Counted from the first letter of the stretch, positions 41,497 to 51,423 are shown. The stretch: 64,000 nucleotides of DNA from Bacteroidota bacterium (GCA_018267365.1 JAFDYQ010000017.1:1-64000), one strand, 5' to 3'. Translations and numbers: made by a program. Notes: generated by a model not told the origin, from the sequence alone.

Positions 41497-42006
41497 TTAC
41501 CTGGCATTCCCCATCCGGATATATGAGAACCTCAAGCCGGACCTGCTTATCTCCTCTGCCAGTGCCCGTAGATCTGCCATAAACACTACATTCACTGCTC
41601 TCTCGATTAGTGCGCTCAGAGGGTTTGTGATCATATATACATTCATGGGTCTGACGGCCTGATAGGAGATATAATATCCGGCATTCTCATCCAGCAGCTC
41701 AAAGGTTTCTCCTGGCAGCTCATAGATATATAAGGTGGTTTCGCGCATGGCTGAGCGCCACGCGCTTTCTACTGCCATGATGATACCAGATGTACCCAGA
41801 TAGCGCTCTATGTCTGCTTCCCGCGAGAACGGACCACTTGTATAAACAACGCGGGGGCAATCTCTGGGCGTGAGGTAGAGATGCAGCATTTCCCCAGTGA
41901 TGGCAAATACTACATCACCTGACAGCTGCTCGTACCGCTGCGGAGATGGCCGTGGCTCAAAGCGCTCTATATCAGACTCTTCACTCACGTGAAACAATCG
42001 CGTCAT
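41497..42006 (-). CDS. DUF6886-like protein
   Basis: The 169-residue protein is numbered from ATG 42006 (MTRLFHVSEESDIERFEPR); the longer frame to 42090 overlaps the promoter zone of the divergent peptidase gene. The order LFHVSE..DIERFEPRPSP, LYLTPRDCPRV, MAVESAWRSAM, LYIYELP and the closing FSYIRMGNA fits what I recall of the DUF6886 group. No signal peptide. Function is unknown. It is divergent from the M23 peptidase gene with about 90 bp between starts. Confidence 0.6.
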   Translation of the reverse strand: MTRLFHVSEESDIERFEPRPSPQRYEQLSGDVVFAITGEMLHLYLTPRDCPRVVYTSGPFSREADIERYLGTSGIIMAVESAWRSAMRETTLYIYELPGETFELLDENAGYYISYQAVRPMNVYMITNPLSALIERAVNVVFMADLRALAEEISRSGLRFSYIRMGNAR

Positions 42007-42096
42007 ATCACAGTAACGTATTTGTGTCGAAACAAACGATGGGTTATGCCGTATGAATATACGGCTCCCCTGCCAACCTTTATCAAACACCCCAAA

Positions 42097-43512
42097 ATGA
42101 AGATAGCTGTCACTACCATCTGCGCAGCCATGTGCTTGGCTCTGACCTCTGTAGCCGAGACCCGGCCTACGCTAATCACCCAGCAGTCACCTATCCTTAA
42201 TGACGCTTCTCATCCTTGCATCAGTGATGATATGTATCAAGTCATAGAACAGCGGTGCTCTACCAATATCCATCAGCTCGGCCTGGAGCACCTCGGTAGC
42301 CAGCGCAATAATCCGGTACAACTGGCATGGCCGCTCCGCATAGCAAATGGCCTCAGTGATAATAGCTACTACATCATCTCCGCCTATGTCGACGAGGATC
42401 CTGCATCGGGTACTATCAAAGACTGGAATTGCAGCAACAATACCTATGACACTCATCGCGGCACAGATATTTGTACCTATCCATACCCTTTCTACAAGAT
42501 GGACAACAATCAGGTAGAGGTGATAGCTGCGGCAGCAGGTATAATCGTAGATAAACACGACGGTGAGTTTGACAAGAACTGTGTACACTCCAATGCGCAG
42601 GCCAACTATGTAGTGATAGAACATGCAGATGGCACCATGGCCAACTATTTTCACATGAAGAAAAACTCGCTGACATCAAAGAACGTCGGAGATGCAGTAG
42701 CGGTAGGCGAATACCTGGGCGTAGTGGGCAGCTCAGGCGATGCCAATGGCCCGCACCTTCACTTCGAAGTTCGTACAGCAAATGCTGCCGGCACCTATAA
42801 GGATCCCTTCGCCGGAGGTTGCAATTCATTGAATGCGACATCCTGGTGGGCGAGTCAAAAGCCATATGCAGAGCCGGCTGTGCTAAAAGCACAGATAGGT
42901 GCTATAGATCCTGTCCTGGCCTCATGTCCTAATACTGAAACCCCCAACGAAAGTCCATGCCTGCAGCCAGGCTCTGATGCACGGGTATACGTATTCCTGC
43001 GCGATGAGACACAGGGTATGACTGTCAATATCAAGATCAAGGACACTGCGGGCCACGCTGTATCTGCCTGGTCGCTGACCTCTGCACAGTCTCAGCTGGC
43101 TGCCATATACGGCTGGCAGGAGCAGGCGCCATCCATACAAGGTTCATATACCCTCGAAGCTACCTACAATGGCACCACCTCTATCAGTTCCTTTGAGGTC
43201 ACTACTGCACAGTGCCGTGTGTCATCAGGTGCTACTGGTATATCAGAAGCCGGCAACGATGCCATCCGCGCCTATCCCAATCCCACATCGGGCAAGATCA
43301 ACATCACGGCAGAAGGCCTTAACGCTGGTAGCTATGAGATCACGCTGCGTGATATGCTCAGCCAGGATGTGCTACATGATGCTTGGACCGTATCAGGAGG
43401 GACTTCTGAAAAAGTGATTTCTGTTTCAGGGCTTACAGATGGCATTTATTTTCTCTCTATACAGGGTAACGGTACGACACTCACCCGCAAGATCCAGAAA
43501 GCCACTTTTTAG
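42097..43512 (+). CDS. T9SS-exported M23 metallopeptidase
   Basis: The 471-residue exported protein is numbered from ATG 42097 (MKIAVTTICAAMCLAL); the frame opens at 41989. The signal peptide is followed by an M23 (LytM-like) zinc endopeptidase domain with DTHRGTDICTY (zinc His and Asp) and SSGDANGPHLHFEVR (active HLH). An Ig-like section comes next, and a T9SS sorting domain (AYPNPTSGKINIT ... TRKIQKATF). M23 enzymes cut peptidoglycan cross-bridges or Gly-rich peptides. Export by T9SS suggests an extracellular target such as other cells' walls. It overlaps the convergent sigma-factor gene by 4 bp. Confidence 0.87.
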   Translation: MKIAVTTICAAMCLALTSVAETRPTLITQQSPILNDASHPCISDDMYQVIEQRCSTNIHQLGLEHLGSQRNNPVQLAWPLRIANGLSDNSYYIISAYVDEDPASGTIKDWNCSNNTYDTHRGTDICTYPYPFYKMDNNQVEVIAAAAGIIVDKHDGEFDKNCVHSNAQANYVVIEHADGTMANYFHMKKNSLTSKNVGDAVAVGEYLGVVGSSGDANGPHLHFEVRTANAAGTYKDPFAGGCNSLNATSWWASQKPYAEPAVLKAQIGAIDPVLASCPNTETPNESPCLQPGSDARVYVFLRDETQGMTVNIKIKDTAGHAVSAWSLTSAQSQLAAIYGWQEQAPSIQGSYTLEATYNGTTSISSFEVTTAQCRVSSGATGISEAGNDAIRAYPNPTSGKINITAEGLNAGSYEITLRDMLSQDVLHDAWTVSGGTSEKVISVSGLTDGIYFLSIQGNGTTLTRKIQKATF

Positions 43513-44738
43513 TTTAGAGCATCTAACTTCTGCGTTATCACTTTACGATCGGACCTGGTCACAGCTAGTATGAGGGCTTTCTCCAGATAGACCTTCGCCT
43601 TCACTTTGTCTATACCTATGTATAGCTCGCCCAGCAGCGTGTAGTAGTAGGGATTTGTGGTCAGCTGCAGCTTCTCTGCTTCTGCTATCGCTTCTTCTTT
43701 GCTGCGGGCCTTTGCCAGTGCATAGGTACGATTCAGCGCAGCGACCGGTGAGTACTGTATCTGCAGCAGGATATTATACAGCTGCAGGATATTTTCCCAC
43801 TTCTCCGTGGTATCTTCTTTGATCGTGTGCCAGTAGGCTATGCCGGCCTCTATGTGGTAGCGGGTCAAATGCTCGCCTCGCGCAGCTTCGTTCATATATT
43901 TCACTCCGCTGGCTATCAGCTCCTGATCCCACAGGCGCTCATCCTGGTCAGCATAGAGCACTACATCGCCATCATGATCCAGGCGCGCAGCGAAACGGGA
44001 AGCGTGGAAGCACATCAGGGCCAGCAGCGCGCTGACAGCGGGTAGATCGGTCTGTTCATTTTCCGTCAGCAGCGCAGTCAATCTGATGGCCTCCCTGCAC
44101 AGATCCTCTCGTATCATATCATCGCTGGTCTCCGAATAGTAGCCTTCATTGAAGAGGAGATAGAGCGTAGTCAGCACTGTGTCGAGCCGCTCTCCTATCT
44201 CAGGCGCAGGCGGCAAGTCCTGGCTCATTCCCTCACTACGTAGCCTCTCTTTGGCGCGATGCAGCCGCTTATTGATCGTCTCTTTATTGGATAGCAGCGC
44301 GTGCGCTATCTCATCTATGCCCAGCCCGCATAGTACACGTAGCGCCATGCCTATCTGTGCCTCCTGAGGGATAGCAGGGTGGCAGATAGCAAAGAGCATC
44401 CTGAGCTGACTATCTTTGATATTGCCGGCAGAGAGATCTATCTCATGCTCAGTCGCAGCGGTCTCACCTCGCTGCAGATCAGGACTTATTTTCCTTTGAA
44501 AATTGCTATCCCGTGCTAGATAGTTCTTAGCCTTATTGGCCGCTACGGTATAGAGCCAGGCGGTAGGATTGTCAGGTATACCCCTATACGGCCAGGTCTC
44601 CATAGCAGCGAGGAAGGTCTCTCCTGCTATATCCTCTGCCACCTCGATATGCGCCATACCAAAGCGCCGCGCCAGCACAGATGTGATCCGGCCAAACTCC
44701 GTACGAAATAAATGCGGTATAAGCGCTGACTGATCCAT
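43509..44738 (-). CDS. ECF42-type RNA polymerase sigma factor with C-terminal extension
   Basis: The 409-residue protein has sigma region 2 (AEDIAGETFLAAMETWPYRG, then NPTAWLYTVAANKAKNYL) and region 4 (LRVLCGLGIDEIAHALLSNKETINKRLHRAKERLR). A long C-terminal extension of about 210 residues is TPR-like and includes YLLFNEGYYSE and AALNRTYALAKARSKEEAIAE. This layout is that of ECF42 sigma factors, which lack an anti-sigma factor and are linked to YCII/DGPF proteins. Two such genes (44775 and 45168) lie directly upstream on the same strand with 36-48 bp gaps, matching that group. Confidence 0.9.
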   Translation of the reverse strand: MDQSALIPHLFRTEFGRITSVLARRFGMAHIEVAEDIAGETFLAAMETWPYRGIPDNPTAWLYTVAANKAKNYLARDSNFQRKISPDLQRGETAATEHEIDLSAGNIKDSQLRMLFAICHPAIPQEAQIGMALRVLCGLGIDEIAHALLSNKETINKRLHRAKERLRSEGMSQDLPPAPEIGERLDTVLTTLYLLFNEGYYSETSDDMIREDLCREAIRLTALLTENEQTDLPAVSALLALMCFHASRFAARLDHDGDVVLYADQDERLWDQELIASGVKYMNEAARGEHLTRYHIEAGIAYWHTIKEDTTEKWENILQLYNILLQIQYSPVAALNRTYALAKARSKEEAIAEAEKLQLTTNPYYYTLLGELYIGIDKVKAKVYLEKALILAVTRSDRKVITQKLDALN

Positions 44739-44774
44739 AAAAATAATAGCTCCGGGCTATTGGTTTGCGCTGCT

Positions 44775-45119
44775 CTATTGCATGACTACCTGCTCGCGTA
44801 CCTCTACACTACCGCCCATTTGTAATACAGGGCATCCTCCGGCTAACTCCAGCGCCTCGTCATAGCTTGCAGCTTTTACGAGTGAGTAGCCACCAAGCAC
44901 TTCCTTGATATCAGTGTAGGGCCCATTAGTGACTACATCACCGGAGCGCACCACGCGCCCCGAGGGCTCCAGCCTGCTGCCGCGGCTCACGAGTTGACCT
45001 TTGGCAGCTATGCTCCCTATCCAGTCCATCCATAGTTGCATAGTTTGTGCCGCCTGCTCCTCAGTACGAGCCGGGATGATGGTCATATCCATTCTATATA
45101 GCAATAAGTATTCTTTCAT
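44775..45119 (-). CDS. YCII-related (DGPF) protein, copy 1
   Basis: The 114-residue cytosolic protein begins MKEYLLLYRMDMTIIPARTE and has WMDWIGSIAAKGQLVSRGSRL, the VVTNGPYTDIKEVLGGYSLVK segment that marks the family, and CPVLQMGGSVEVRE near the end. It is related to the next gene upstream. DGPF/YCII proteins are small ferredoxin-fold dimers of unclear role that co-occur with ECF42 sigma factors, and this one sits between its paralogue and the sigma gene. Confidence 0.88.
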   Translation of the reverse strand: MKEYLLLYRMDMTIIPARTEEQAAQTMQLWMDWIGSIAAKGQLVSRGSRLEPSGRVVRSGDVVTNGPYTDIKEVLGGYSLVKAASYDEALELAGGCPVLQMGGSVEVREQVVMQ

Positions 45120-45167
45120 GTTTTAGTTTAGTTTTTGCTAGTTTGATAAAATCTGCATGCCTTTCTC

Positions 45168-45521
45168 TCAATGTACTCCGTCTCTGCTGGCCACGAGCCT
45201 CACCTCTACCGTATTGCCCTCACCCTGCAGCACAGGACAGTTCTTGGCAAAGCCGATCGCCTCCTCCGGTGATTCTGCCTTCACGATCAGATAGCCTCCA
45301 ATGGTCTCTTTGATATCTCCGAAAGGGCCATTGGTCACTACGCCTCCGTGACCGACCACACTGGCATCGTCAAAACGCAAGCCATTGCCCTGCACAAACT
45401 TATTCTGCGCTGCTATGCCCCCGATCCAGTCCATAGTCTGCTTCATCCATATCTGCATCTGCTCCGGAGAGGCTATCTTACTGCCGTCCTGGTGCCGCAT
45501 GATCAATACATACTGTTCCAT
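45168..45521 (-). CDS. YCII-related (DGPF) protein, copy 2
   Basis: The 117-residue paralogue of the preceding entry has MEQYVLIMRHQDGSKI, MDWIGGIAAQNKFVQGNGL, the family stretch VTNGPFGDIKETIGGYLIVKA and CPVLQGEGNTVEVR. It is the first gene of the three-gene unit with the second DGPF gene and the ECF42 sigma gene. It is 88 bp downstream of the P450 gene and is probably transcribed from the short gap between them. Confidence 0.88.
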   Translation of the reverse strand: MEQYVLIMRHQDGSKIASPEQMQIWMKQTMDWIGGIAAQNKFVQGNGLRFDDASVVGHGGVVTNGPFGDIKETIGGYLIVKAESPEEAIGFAKNCPVLQGEGNTVEVRLVASRDGVH

Positions 45522-45609
45522 ACTTGTTGTTTTTACCGGTTATTGAATATCGAATACATAACCATAACAAACAAGCAGGATCGGATTGGACAAGAATGGA
45601 AAAGAATTC

Positions 45610-46977
45610 TTACCGCCTCTCGGCCACCATCTGCACACCATAGCGAGGCCGCAGCGTGACCAGTGGCTCTTGAACCACCTCAAAGCCCTCTTTGAGCCTG
45701 AACTTAAACTTGCGGTACAGGATAATGATGATGATCTGCATCTCCAGCATGGCGAAATTATTGCCGATACAGAACCTCGGGCCACCGCCAAAAGGCATAT
45801 ACACATAGCGATCTATCGCATTACGCTTATCAGGCGCGAAACGCTCCGGCATAAATTTCTCAGGCTGGTCCCAGTACTTCGTGCTATTGTGAAAGTAAAA
45901 GATAGGCACCAGCACATTGGTCTGCGGAGCTATATAGTGACCGCCTATCTCGTCAGCCTCTATAGTGCGCCGGCCTACCATCCACACAGGCGGATGCACG
46001 CGCATACTCTCCTCTATCACCTGCCGAACATACTGAAATTCATTCACCGTCGTGAAATCTATCTTAAGTCCGCTATCCAGTTTCTCATTGATCTCTGCTA
46101 CCATCTTTCGCTCTACCTCCGGATGCTGAGAGAGCAGATACAGGGTCCAGGATAGTGCATTAGAGGAGGTCTCGTTTCCCGCCAGAAAGATGGTCATCAC
46201 CTCATCGCGCAGCTGCTTATTATTCATGCCCACACCTGTCTCCTCATCCTGCGCGTCTATGAGCATAGAGAGCAGATCATCCTTAGACACACCCTCCCGG
46301 CGCCGCTCGTCTATGATCTCATAGATCACCTTATCGAGCAGATCTATGGATTTGCGCGCACGCCTGTTGAATGGCGTAGGTATAGATGCCGGCATCCGTA
46401 TAGGCTGGTGGAGGCGCTCTATAGTGTATTCATTCAGCAGTGTGATCTGCTCACCCACTACCTGGGCCTTGTCCTCGACCCCCTTACTAAAAATGGCCTT
46501 GGAAATAATATCCAGCGTGAGTGCTGTCATCTCAGGCAGTGCGTCAAAAGATTCTCCTTTCTCCGCATAGGCATCTATTCTATCCACCCAGTGCTCTGAG
46601 CGCTCTACCATCATCGCTGTCAGCTCCTCCAGCTTCTTCTTATGAAAGGCGGGCTGTATCAGCTTGCGCTGTTGCTTCCAGAAGTCACCCTCACTCGTGA
46701 GCAGGCCCATACCCAGCAGGGGTTTCAGCGTGTCGTAGGCTATGCTCTTGGTGTAGTTCTTATTATTATCCAGCAGTACATACCGGGCATAGGCCGGATC
46801 AGATACTACCACCCCTTTGTGAAACGGGATAGACAAGCTATAGATAGAACCGTACCCCTCTATGAAACCGCGTATCATGCCTATCGCATCGTCGCGCAGC
46901 ATATTGACATGGCCTACCAGCCAGTGTTTTTCTTTTGGGGTAGGTGGCGCTTTGCGTGTGGCCGCAGCTGTAGACAT
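45610..46977 (-). CDS. Cytochrome P450
   Basis: The 455-residue protein is numbered from ATG 46977 (MSTAAATRKAPPTPKEKH); the frame runs to 47043. It carries the P450 hallmarks: I-helix MTIFLAGNETSSNALSW, ExxR in IEESMRVHPPV, and the haem-binding loop PFGGGPRFCIGNNFA with Cys403 as iron ligand. There is no membrane anchor, so it is soluble. It is a monooxygenase needing a separate ferredoxin or reductase; none is encoded nearby. It sits beside the ECF42 unit, but co-regulation is unproved. The sequence is of the broad CYP102/CYP4-like bacterial fatty-acid or xenobiotic kind, without further assignment. Confidence 0.93.
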   Translation of the reverse strand: MSTAAATRKAPPTPKEKHWLVGHVNMLRDDAIGMIRGFIEGYGSIYSLSIPFHKGVVVSDPAYARYVLLDNNKNYTKSIAYDTLKPLLGMGLLTSEGDFWKQQRKLIQPAFHKKKLEELTAMMVERSEHWVDRIDAYAEKGESFDALPEMTALTLDIISKAIFSKGVEDKAQVVGEQITLLNEYTIERLHQPIRMPASIPTPFNRRARKSIDLLDKVIYEIIDERRREGVSKDDLLSMLIDAQDEETGVGMNNKQLRDEVMTIFLAGNETSSNALSWTLYLLSQHPEVERKMVAEINEKLDSGLKIDFTTVNEFQYVRQVIEESMRVHPPVWMVGRRTIEADEIGGHYIAPQTNVLVPIFYFHNSTKYWDQPEKFMPERFAPDKRNAIDRYVYMPFGGGPRFCIGNNFAMLEMQIIIIILYRKFKFRLKEGFEVVQEPLVTLRPRYGVQMVAERR

Positions 46978-47068
46978 ACATTTTTGTTTATCTATAAAGG
47001 TAGGAAATAGCTCCACTACGCATCTGCACGGATCAAAAATCATTTCAAAACTCCACGAAAAGCGGCTT

Positions 47069-48823
47069 TTATATAGCCAGCGGGAGCTCTATTTTAAATA
47101 TGCATCCGTTCGGCTCATTACCTTCTATCCAGATGCGACCCTTCATGCGCTCTATATTTCTCTTCACCGTAGCGAGGCCGATGCCCGTACCATCTTCCCC
47201 CGTACTATTCTCTATCCGCTGATACATTTTAAAGACATTTTCCCTCTCACTCTCCGGTATACCCACGCCATTATCTGCTATAGACAGGATGCACTTCCCA
47301 TCAGCTTTCAGAAAGGATAGATGCACCACCGGCTGCCTGCTCGCATTGTATTTGATGGCATTGGTCACGATATTTTGTATCACCTGTAGCAGCTGTATAT
47401 CATCTCCCATCACCAGTGGCAGCGGGTCATGCGTGAGTACAGCATTTTTCTCTTGCGCCAGCCTGCTGAGGTTTTGCCCGGCCTGGGCCGCTATACGGCT
47501 CAGGTCTACCGGTCGCAGTGCCACATCCTGGCTCTTGGCAGCACTGAGTATGCGCGTGATCATATCGTCCATTCGCCGCGCACCATCTACAGCAAAGTGC
47601 ATAAACTTCTGCTCATCGTCAGATAGTTTGTCATTCAGCTTCTGCGAGAGGATCGTCATATAGGTAGATATCATGCGCAGCGGCTCGCGCAGGTCATGAG
47701 AGGCCGTACGCGCATATGACTGCAGGTCTGTATTCATGCTCTCCAGCTGGCGCATGTGGCTCTGCATATCCTCGTTGAGCGTGGCGAGTGAGTTTGCCTG
47801 CTCACGCAGCATCTCCTGCTTATGTTGCTCACTCTCTATCATAGCCTTGAGCGTCTGCTCCAGTATGCCCTGGTCTACACTGCCATGGTCCAGTTGCTTC
47901 CAGTAGTGATGCGCGTGCTGGTAGTCTCCGCTCTCTGCGTACAGCTCCTGGTAGAGATAGTTTCTGACTCTATCTGTCAGGTAGCCGGGATACTTCTGCA
48001 CGAGGTCAAATATCTCCTGCATAGCCGCCGCGCCCTCCTCCTTGCGACCCGTACGGAAGTATATGATACAAAGATCATACAGCGGGTGTATTTTTTTGAC
48101 CGGCTGCAGGCCTCTACGGCGTATCTCCAGTGACTGCAGCAGATAGGGTATGGCCTGATCATACTCGCCCATAGAGAGGTATACGTTCCCCATATAGTCG
48201 CGAAATATAGCCCGGTTATCCTCATTGCCCAGCAGCTGCTCATGTGGTTCTATCTCCTTGTATATTTTCAGCGCCTCGGCGGGCCGGGATATCACGAGGC
48301 TTTTGGCTATTGTCATTTTGCAGCGGATCACATCTTTTATATCGTCAGAGTATTCCAGGGCTTTCTGCACATTACCTATAGCGAGTTCTTTCAGTCCCAG
48401 GATCAGTTGCAGCATACCGAGGCTCAGATAGCCCTCCATGAATAGCTGCCTCGGAGCATCAGGCGCAGACTGCAGGTAGTTGAGTCCCTCTTCCGCATAT
48501 TGTATGGCTTTGCGGTAATCCTGGGCGGCCTTGCAGGTGCCGCTTATCATGAAGCACATCTCAGCTTTGCACTCCGCGCTGATCTTATACTCTGCCGCCA
48601 GCCGCTCTGCCAGATCCGCATATTCGTAGGACTTGGCCACATTGCCGAGAGCATTAGTGTAAAAGCGGCCAAGTATCACATATATCCGGAAGATCTGCAG
48701 TGTATCATTCGCAGCCACTGCAGCGCGCAGCAGGCCCTGCCCATACTGCTCCGTAGTAGGGTCATGCTTGGCCATCAGTGCCCTGAGTATATCTACACCT
48801 TTGACTGCCGCAGTGTCTGACAT
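47069..48823 (-). CDS. Soluble TPR sensor histidine kinase
   Basis: The 584-residue protein has an N-terminal array of about six TPR-like helix pairs (about 15-335, e.g. MGEYDQAIPYLLQSLEIRRRG), a coiled coil (about 340-370), a HisKA domain with His376 in SHDLREPLRMI, and an HATPase domain with NIVTNAIKYN, DNGVGIP and GTGIGLATVK. There is no signal peptide or membrane segment, so it senses cytosolic signals, probably through partners bound by the TPRs. No response regulator is adjacent; the cognate partner must be elsewhere. Confidence 0.9.
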   Translation of the reverse strand: MSDTAAVKGVDILRALMAKHDPTTEQYGQGLLRAAVAANDTLQIFRIYVILGRFYTNALGNVAKSYEYADLAERLAAEYKISAECKAEMCFMISGTCKAAQDYRKAIQYAEEGLNYLQSAPDAPRQLFMEGYLSLGMLQLILGLKELAIGNVQKALEYSDDIKDVIRCKMTIAKSLVISRPAEALKIYKEIEPHEQLLGNEDNRAIFRDYMGNVYLSMGEYDQAIPYLLQSLEIRRRGLQPVKKIHPLYDLCIIYFRTGRKEEGAAAMQEIFDLVQKYPGYLTDRVRNYLYQELYAESGDYQHAHHYWKQLDHGSVDQGILEQTLKAMIESEQHKQEMLREQANSLATLNEDMQSHMRQLESMNTDLQSYARTASHDLREPLRMISTYMTILSQKLNDKLSDDEQKFMHFAVDGARRMDDMITRILSAAKSQDVALRPVDLSRIAAQAGQNLSRLAQEKNAVLTHDPLPLVMGDDIQLLQVIQNIVTNAIKYNASRQPVVHLSFLKADGKCILSIADNGVGIPESERENVFKMYQRIENSTGEDGTGIGLATVKRNIERMKGRIWIEGNEPNGCIFKIELPLAI

Positions 48824-48859
48824 AGCTCAAAAATACAGAAATCCTTCACCTCTTGCTAC

Positions 48860-50167
48860 CTAGAAAACCTCATTGAGGTTGGTGGCCAGGCCATTGCTGC
48901 CATGCGTACCAAAGCCATAGTCTATAGAGGAGTTGGACTGTGTATGCTTATTAAACTTGATGCGTAGTCCCACGCCGCCGCCGGGCTGCAGCGCGCCGAA
49001 ATATTTACCAGGATAGTCTGAGAGTGTCTCTATATTGCCAAAGATAACTCCACCCAATAGGCCATTTCGCAAAATATCAAACCGGAACTCAGTCTCAAAG
49101 TATAGCATACTCCGCCCCCGGTAGCGGCCTGCTGCATAGCCGCGACCCGTATTATTGTACGAGTCCCAGCCCACGCTCGGCATATCCAGATAGGGAGACT
49201 TGCCATTCAGTGTGATCCAGGCATAGCCCCAGAATGCAAACACTGCGTACCACTTGTGGGTCACGGGCACATATTGCCGTATGTCTATCACCAGAGAGTT
49301 CCAGTTGCTCGTACTGCCAAATATCTTGTCCCAGGTATTAAACTGGATATTGACATAGTTGCCAGTGATCGGTCGGTTTGCGTTGTCACGTGTGTCGTAG
49401 AGAAAGTTGGCCGAGAAGCCGCTGGACATACTGCTACTCGTGAGACCATAGCGCTGGTAGTCTGATAGCTTACCGTTTGCATTGGCATTATGATCTTTGA
49501 TATTCCACCGGTAGTCCATATTGTAGCCCAGACCTACATAGGTTTTATCATAGACCTGACGGTAGGCCGTACGGTAAAATCGGAAATGCTCGTAGTCTAT
49601 ATTGTCCGCAGCAGAGGGCAGCGAGTTGCTGCTGAGGCCGTAGGTGTAGGTGGGGAAATGAAAGAAGCGGATATCTCCCGGAAACTGCCACTTCTCATCA
49701 CTCGTATAGAAATTGGACAGCGACTGAAAGATGACCTGATTGTACTGCGTATATTGAAACTGATTATTAATGAAGGACAAAGTACCTTTGGGATTCTTCT
49801 TCGTACGAAATGAAATATTAGCCACTCCGATACCTGCAAAACCCGTAGCGATGGCATAGCCCGGATAGGCTATGATGCTGAAAAACGGACCCGTCTCCCC
49901 CTTACGCTCAGTTTTGCGCAGCGGGTCTCGCTTGATACCGAGGGCCACCTTGATCACATCTACCACGTCTAGCTGCGGCACAGGTGTGGGTACGGTATCT
50001 ACGGCCTCCTGGTGCACTACCTGCGCATACGCATCGGGTGTCGCCACGAGGCATAGCCCCAAGGCCAGCATCGTCACCGCTATACTACTGAGGGCCGTTT
50101 CTTTCAGATATAGATATACTCTGTCCAAATCCTTTACTGCCGCACATAAATACAAGGAATAAACCAT
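48860..50167 (-). CDS. Omp85-like outer-membrane beta-barrel protein
   Basis: The 435-residue protein has a long N-terminal signal region (hydrophobic about 28-45, ending AYAQ) and a barrel of alternating strands. Features such as SANFLYDTRDNANRPITGNYV and the C-terminal aromatic residue (NEVF) resemble bacterial surface antigens of the D15/Omp85 group, but POTRA domains are absent. It may be a small transport barrel. Only one Met is at the expected start, so the long leader is unresolved. The gene is 36 bp upstream of, and on the same strand as, the TPR kinase gene. Confidence 0.7.
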   Translation of the reverse strand: MVYSLYLCAAVKDLDRVYLYLKETALSSIAVTMLALGLCLVATPDAYAQVVHQEAVDTVPTPVPQLDVVDVIKVALGIKRDPLRKTERKGETGPFFSIIAYPGYAIATGFAGIGVANISFRTKKNPKGTLSFINNQFQYTQYNQVIFQSLSNFYTSDEKWQFPGDIRFFHFPTYTYGLSSNSLPSAADNIDYEHFRFYRTAYRQVYDKTYVGLGYNMDYRWNIKDHNANANGKLSDYQRYGLTSSSMSSGFSANFLYDTRDNANRPITGNYVNIQFNTWDKIFGSTSNWNSLVIDIRQYVPVTHKWYAVFAFWGYAWITLNGKSPYLDMPSVGWDSYNNTGRGYAAGRYRGRSMLYFETEFRFDILRNGLLGGVIFGNIETLSDYPGKYFGALQPGGGVGLRIKFNKHTQSNSSIDYGFGTHGSNGLATNLNEVF

Positions 50168-50367
50168 ATCAGTGACGCCCCCCTCTGCCCCACACGGGTA
50201 TATGGCCTATCCGGGCCTTTCGTTTACCCGATCCACCACTGTTTAGCTTTCAGACTCGCTTTATTTACAATTAATTACAGATCAAATCTGCTTTGACCGA
50301 ATAAATTCGTTTTATAACCGAGTTTCTGTTTATTGCATCAAAAGCATCGTAATTTCATGGTGACTTT

Positions 50368-51423
50368 ATGCCCCATAGAAGAAGGATATATAGTGTACTG
50401 ATACAAGTGGTCATATGGTCTGTGTTTCTGATTCTGCCTTATGTCAATCTGCCACGGACTGCCACTAGCCCTCACCGCGAGCTGCTGGTCAATAGAGACA
50501 TGCAGCCGCACTGGGAGGAGTATGCATTTTTATACGCCTTCTCTATCAATTTCTGCCTGCTTATATTCTTTTATATCCACGGCCGTTATATCTTCCACCT
50601 CGTACGTACCAGCAGGTACATAGAGTATGTGGCCGCTATTATCCTGTCCTTCTTTACAGTATTCACGGTGACATATCTCTTCCGGGAGGCGATGCAAAAT
50701 TATTGGCAGCTATACGATAGTCCGCTGGAGCTGCGCAACTTCATCCGCGTGGCGCTCTGGTTTTCGGTCATCCTGTTTGCTGCATTTGGTATGGGCATCA
50801 CAGATCTATGGCGAGAGGCAGAGCAGCGTACACGCTCTATAGAGACCGAGCAGCTGCGCACGGAGCTCGCGTTCCTGCATATGCAGATCAACCCGCACTT
50901 TCTCTTCAACTCGCTCAATACAATATACGGTCTCTCCCTCAAAAAATCTGACAACGCGCCCAAGGCTGTGCTGAAACTCTCTCAGCTCATGCGCTATATG
51001 ATCGAAGAAAACGGTCACGACCTGGTGCCGCTGGATCAGGAGATCAACTATCTCAATAACTATATCGAGATACAAAAGATGCGCAGCTCTGCTGCCGTGC
51101 AGGTCACCTTTGAGGTGAGCGGCGATACCAGCACTGCCATGATCGCGCCTATGCTCATGATGCCCTTTGTAGAAAATGCCTTCAAATACGGCATCAGCAA
51201 TAGTGCACCCTCGCCCATAGCGATCACACTCACAGTAGACAGGGATAGTATTATCTTTATCGTGGCCAATAAAAAATTTGACTATCTGGAGCGGCACTCA
51301 TCCGGTATAGGCATAGCCAATGTGCAGCGCCGGCTGGACCTGCTCTATCCCGGCAAGCATGAACTGGATATACGCGACCATACTGACACTTATTCTTTAA
51401 GCTTAAAAATTATGTTATCATGA
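50368..51423 (+). CDS. LytS-type membrane sensor histidine kinase
   Basis: The 351-residue protein has four hydrophobic segments in its N-terminal half (about 9-25, 53-74, 83-105, 127-145) and a His_kinase domain of the LytS type. His177 lies in HMQINPHFLFNSLNTI, and an HATPase-like end carries MLMMPFVENAFKYGI and SGIGIANVQRRLDLLY. It signals to the LytTR regulator that overlaps its stop (ATGA). The 200 bp upstream (50168-50367) holds the divergent start of the barrel gene and no other gene. Confidence 0.93.
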   Translation: MPHRRRIYSVLIQVVIWSVFLILPYVNLPRTATSPHRELLVNRDMQPHWEEYAFLYAFSINFCLLIFFYIHGRYIFHLVRTSRYIEYVAAIILSFFTVFTVTYLFREAMQNYWQLYDSPLELRNFIRVALWFSVILFAAFGMGITDLWREAEQRTRSIETEQLRTELAFLHMQINPHFLFNSLNTIYGLSLKKSDNAPKAVLKLSQLMRYMIEENGHDLVPLDQEINYLNNYIEIQKMRSSAAVQVTFEVSGDTSTAMIAPMLMMPFVENAFKYGISNSAPSPIAITLTVDRDSIIFIVANKKFDYLERHSSGIGIANVQRRLDLLYPGKHELDIRDHTDTYSLSLKIMLS

